Assembly (NCBI GenBank): GCA_030652715.1
Contig: JAUSQB010000161.1
Span: 1-6,066, forward strand
Reading direction: 5' to 3'
Length of the DNA: 6,066 nt
Origin: Rugosibacter sp.
GTDB lineage: Bacteria; Pseudomonadota; Gammaproteobacteria; Burkholderiales; Rhodocyclaceae
Translations under genes and position numbers: made by a program
Shown: positions 6,053 to 6,066 of the stretch, one piece after another
Numbering within the stretch: the first letter of the stretch is position 1
How the letters are laid out: each line of letters starts with the position of its first letter
The notes under the pieces: generated by a model
Database searches by the model: none
What the model saw: the letters and a program-made list of their open reading frames with translations, nothing else
Told to the model about the DNA's origin: nothing

Positions 6053-6066
6053 AGTACAAAGGGAGT

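Overview
The window looks like ordinary chromosome from a proteobacterium, most probably a betaproteobacterium (possibly Nitrosomonadales, which is only a guess). The evidence is protein character and gene order. All seven genes lie on the minus strand and no plus-strand gene is supported. In transcription order, from high to low coordinates, they are accA, tilS, ndk, rlmN, pilW/pilF, a rodZ-like gene and ispG, which is cut by the window start. The block ndk-rlmN-pilF-rodZ-ispG is a well-known conserved neighbourhood in beta- and gammaproteobacteria. I see no mobile element, CRISPR array, tRNA, rRNA or phage gene, and no gene-free stretch longer than about 120 bases.

Right end (about 5947-6066): a strong Rho-independent terminator pointing leftwards closes an unseen minus-strand gene beyond the window. 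About 70 bp then remain before accA. This short gap holds a 6-bp-arm inverted repeat and an extended -10-like box so close to the accA ATG that a leaderless message is possible. accA (fatty acid synthesis) and tilS (tRNA-Ile2 lysidine synthase) overlap by 32 nt. TilS is short, ending where the second C-terminal domain of the E. coli type would begin.

Middle (3945-4040): a 96-bp gap separates tilS from ndk. It contains a -10-like box overlapped by a perfect 14-bp palindrome, and a good Shine-Dalgarno that fixes the ndk start four codons downstream of the first possible ATG.

Left part (1-3944): ndk and rlmN are 6 nt apart. rlmN/pilW, pilW/rodZ and rodZ/ispG then each overlap by exactly 4 nt (ATGA, GTGA, ATGA), so the block is almost certainly one translationally coupled operon. 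It mixes nucleotide metabolism (Ndk), rRNA/tRNA methylation (RlmN), type IV pilus assembly (PilW/PilF), cell shape (RodZ-like) and isoprenoid precursor synthesis (IspG).

I found no new multi-gene system. The most interesting unexplained signal is at the rlmN/pilW junction. An 11-nt segment near the 3' end of rlmN is perfectly complementary to the 11 nt around the pilW start codon, and it can instead form a local hairpin with a second near-copy between them. This has the layout of two mutually exclusive RNA structures, one hiding the pilW start. Other signals worth checking are a 10+2+10 palindrome inside accA, the palindrome in the ndk promoter region, and the short TilS.
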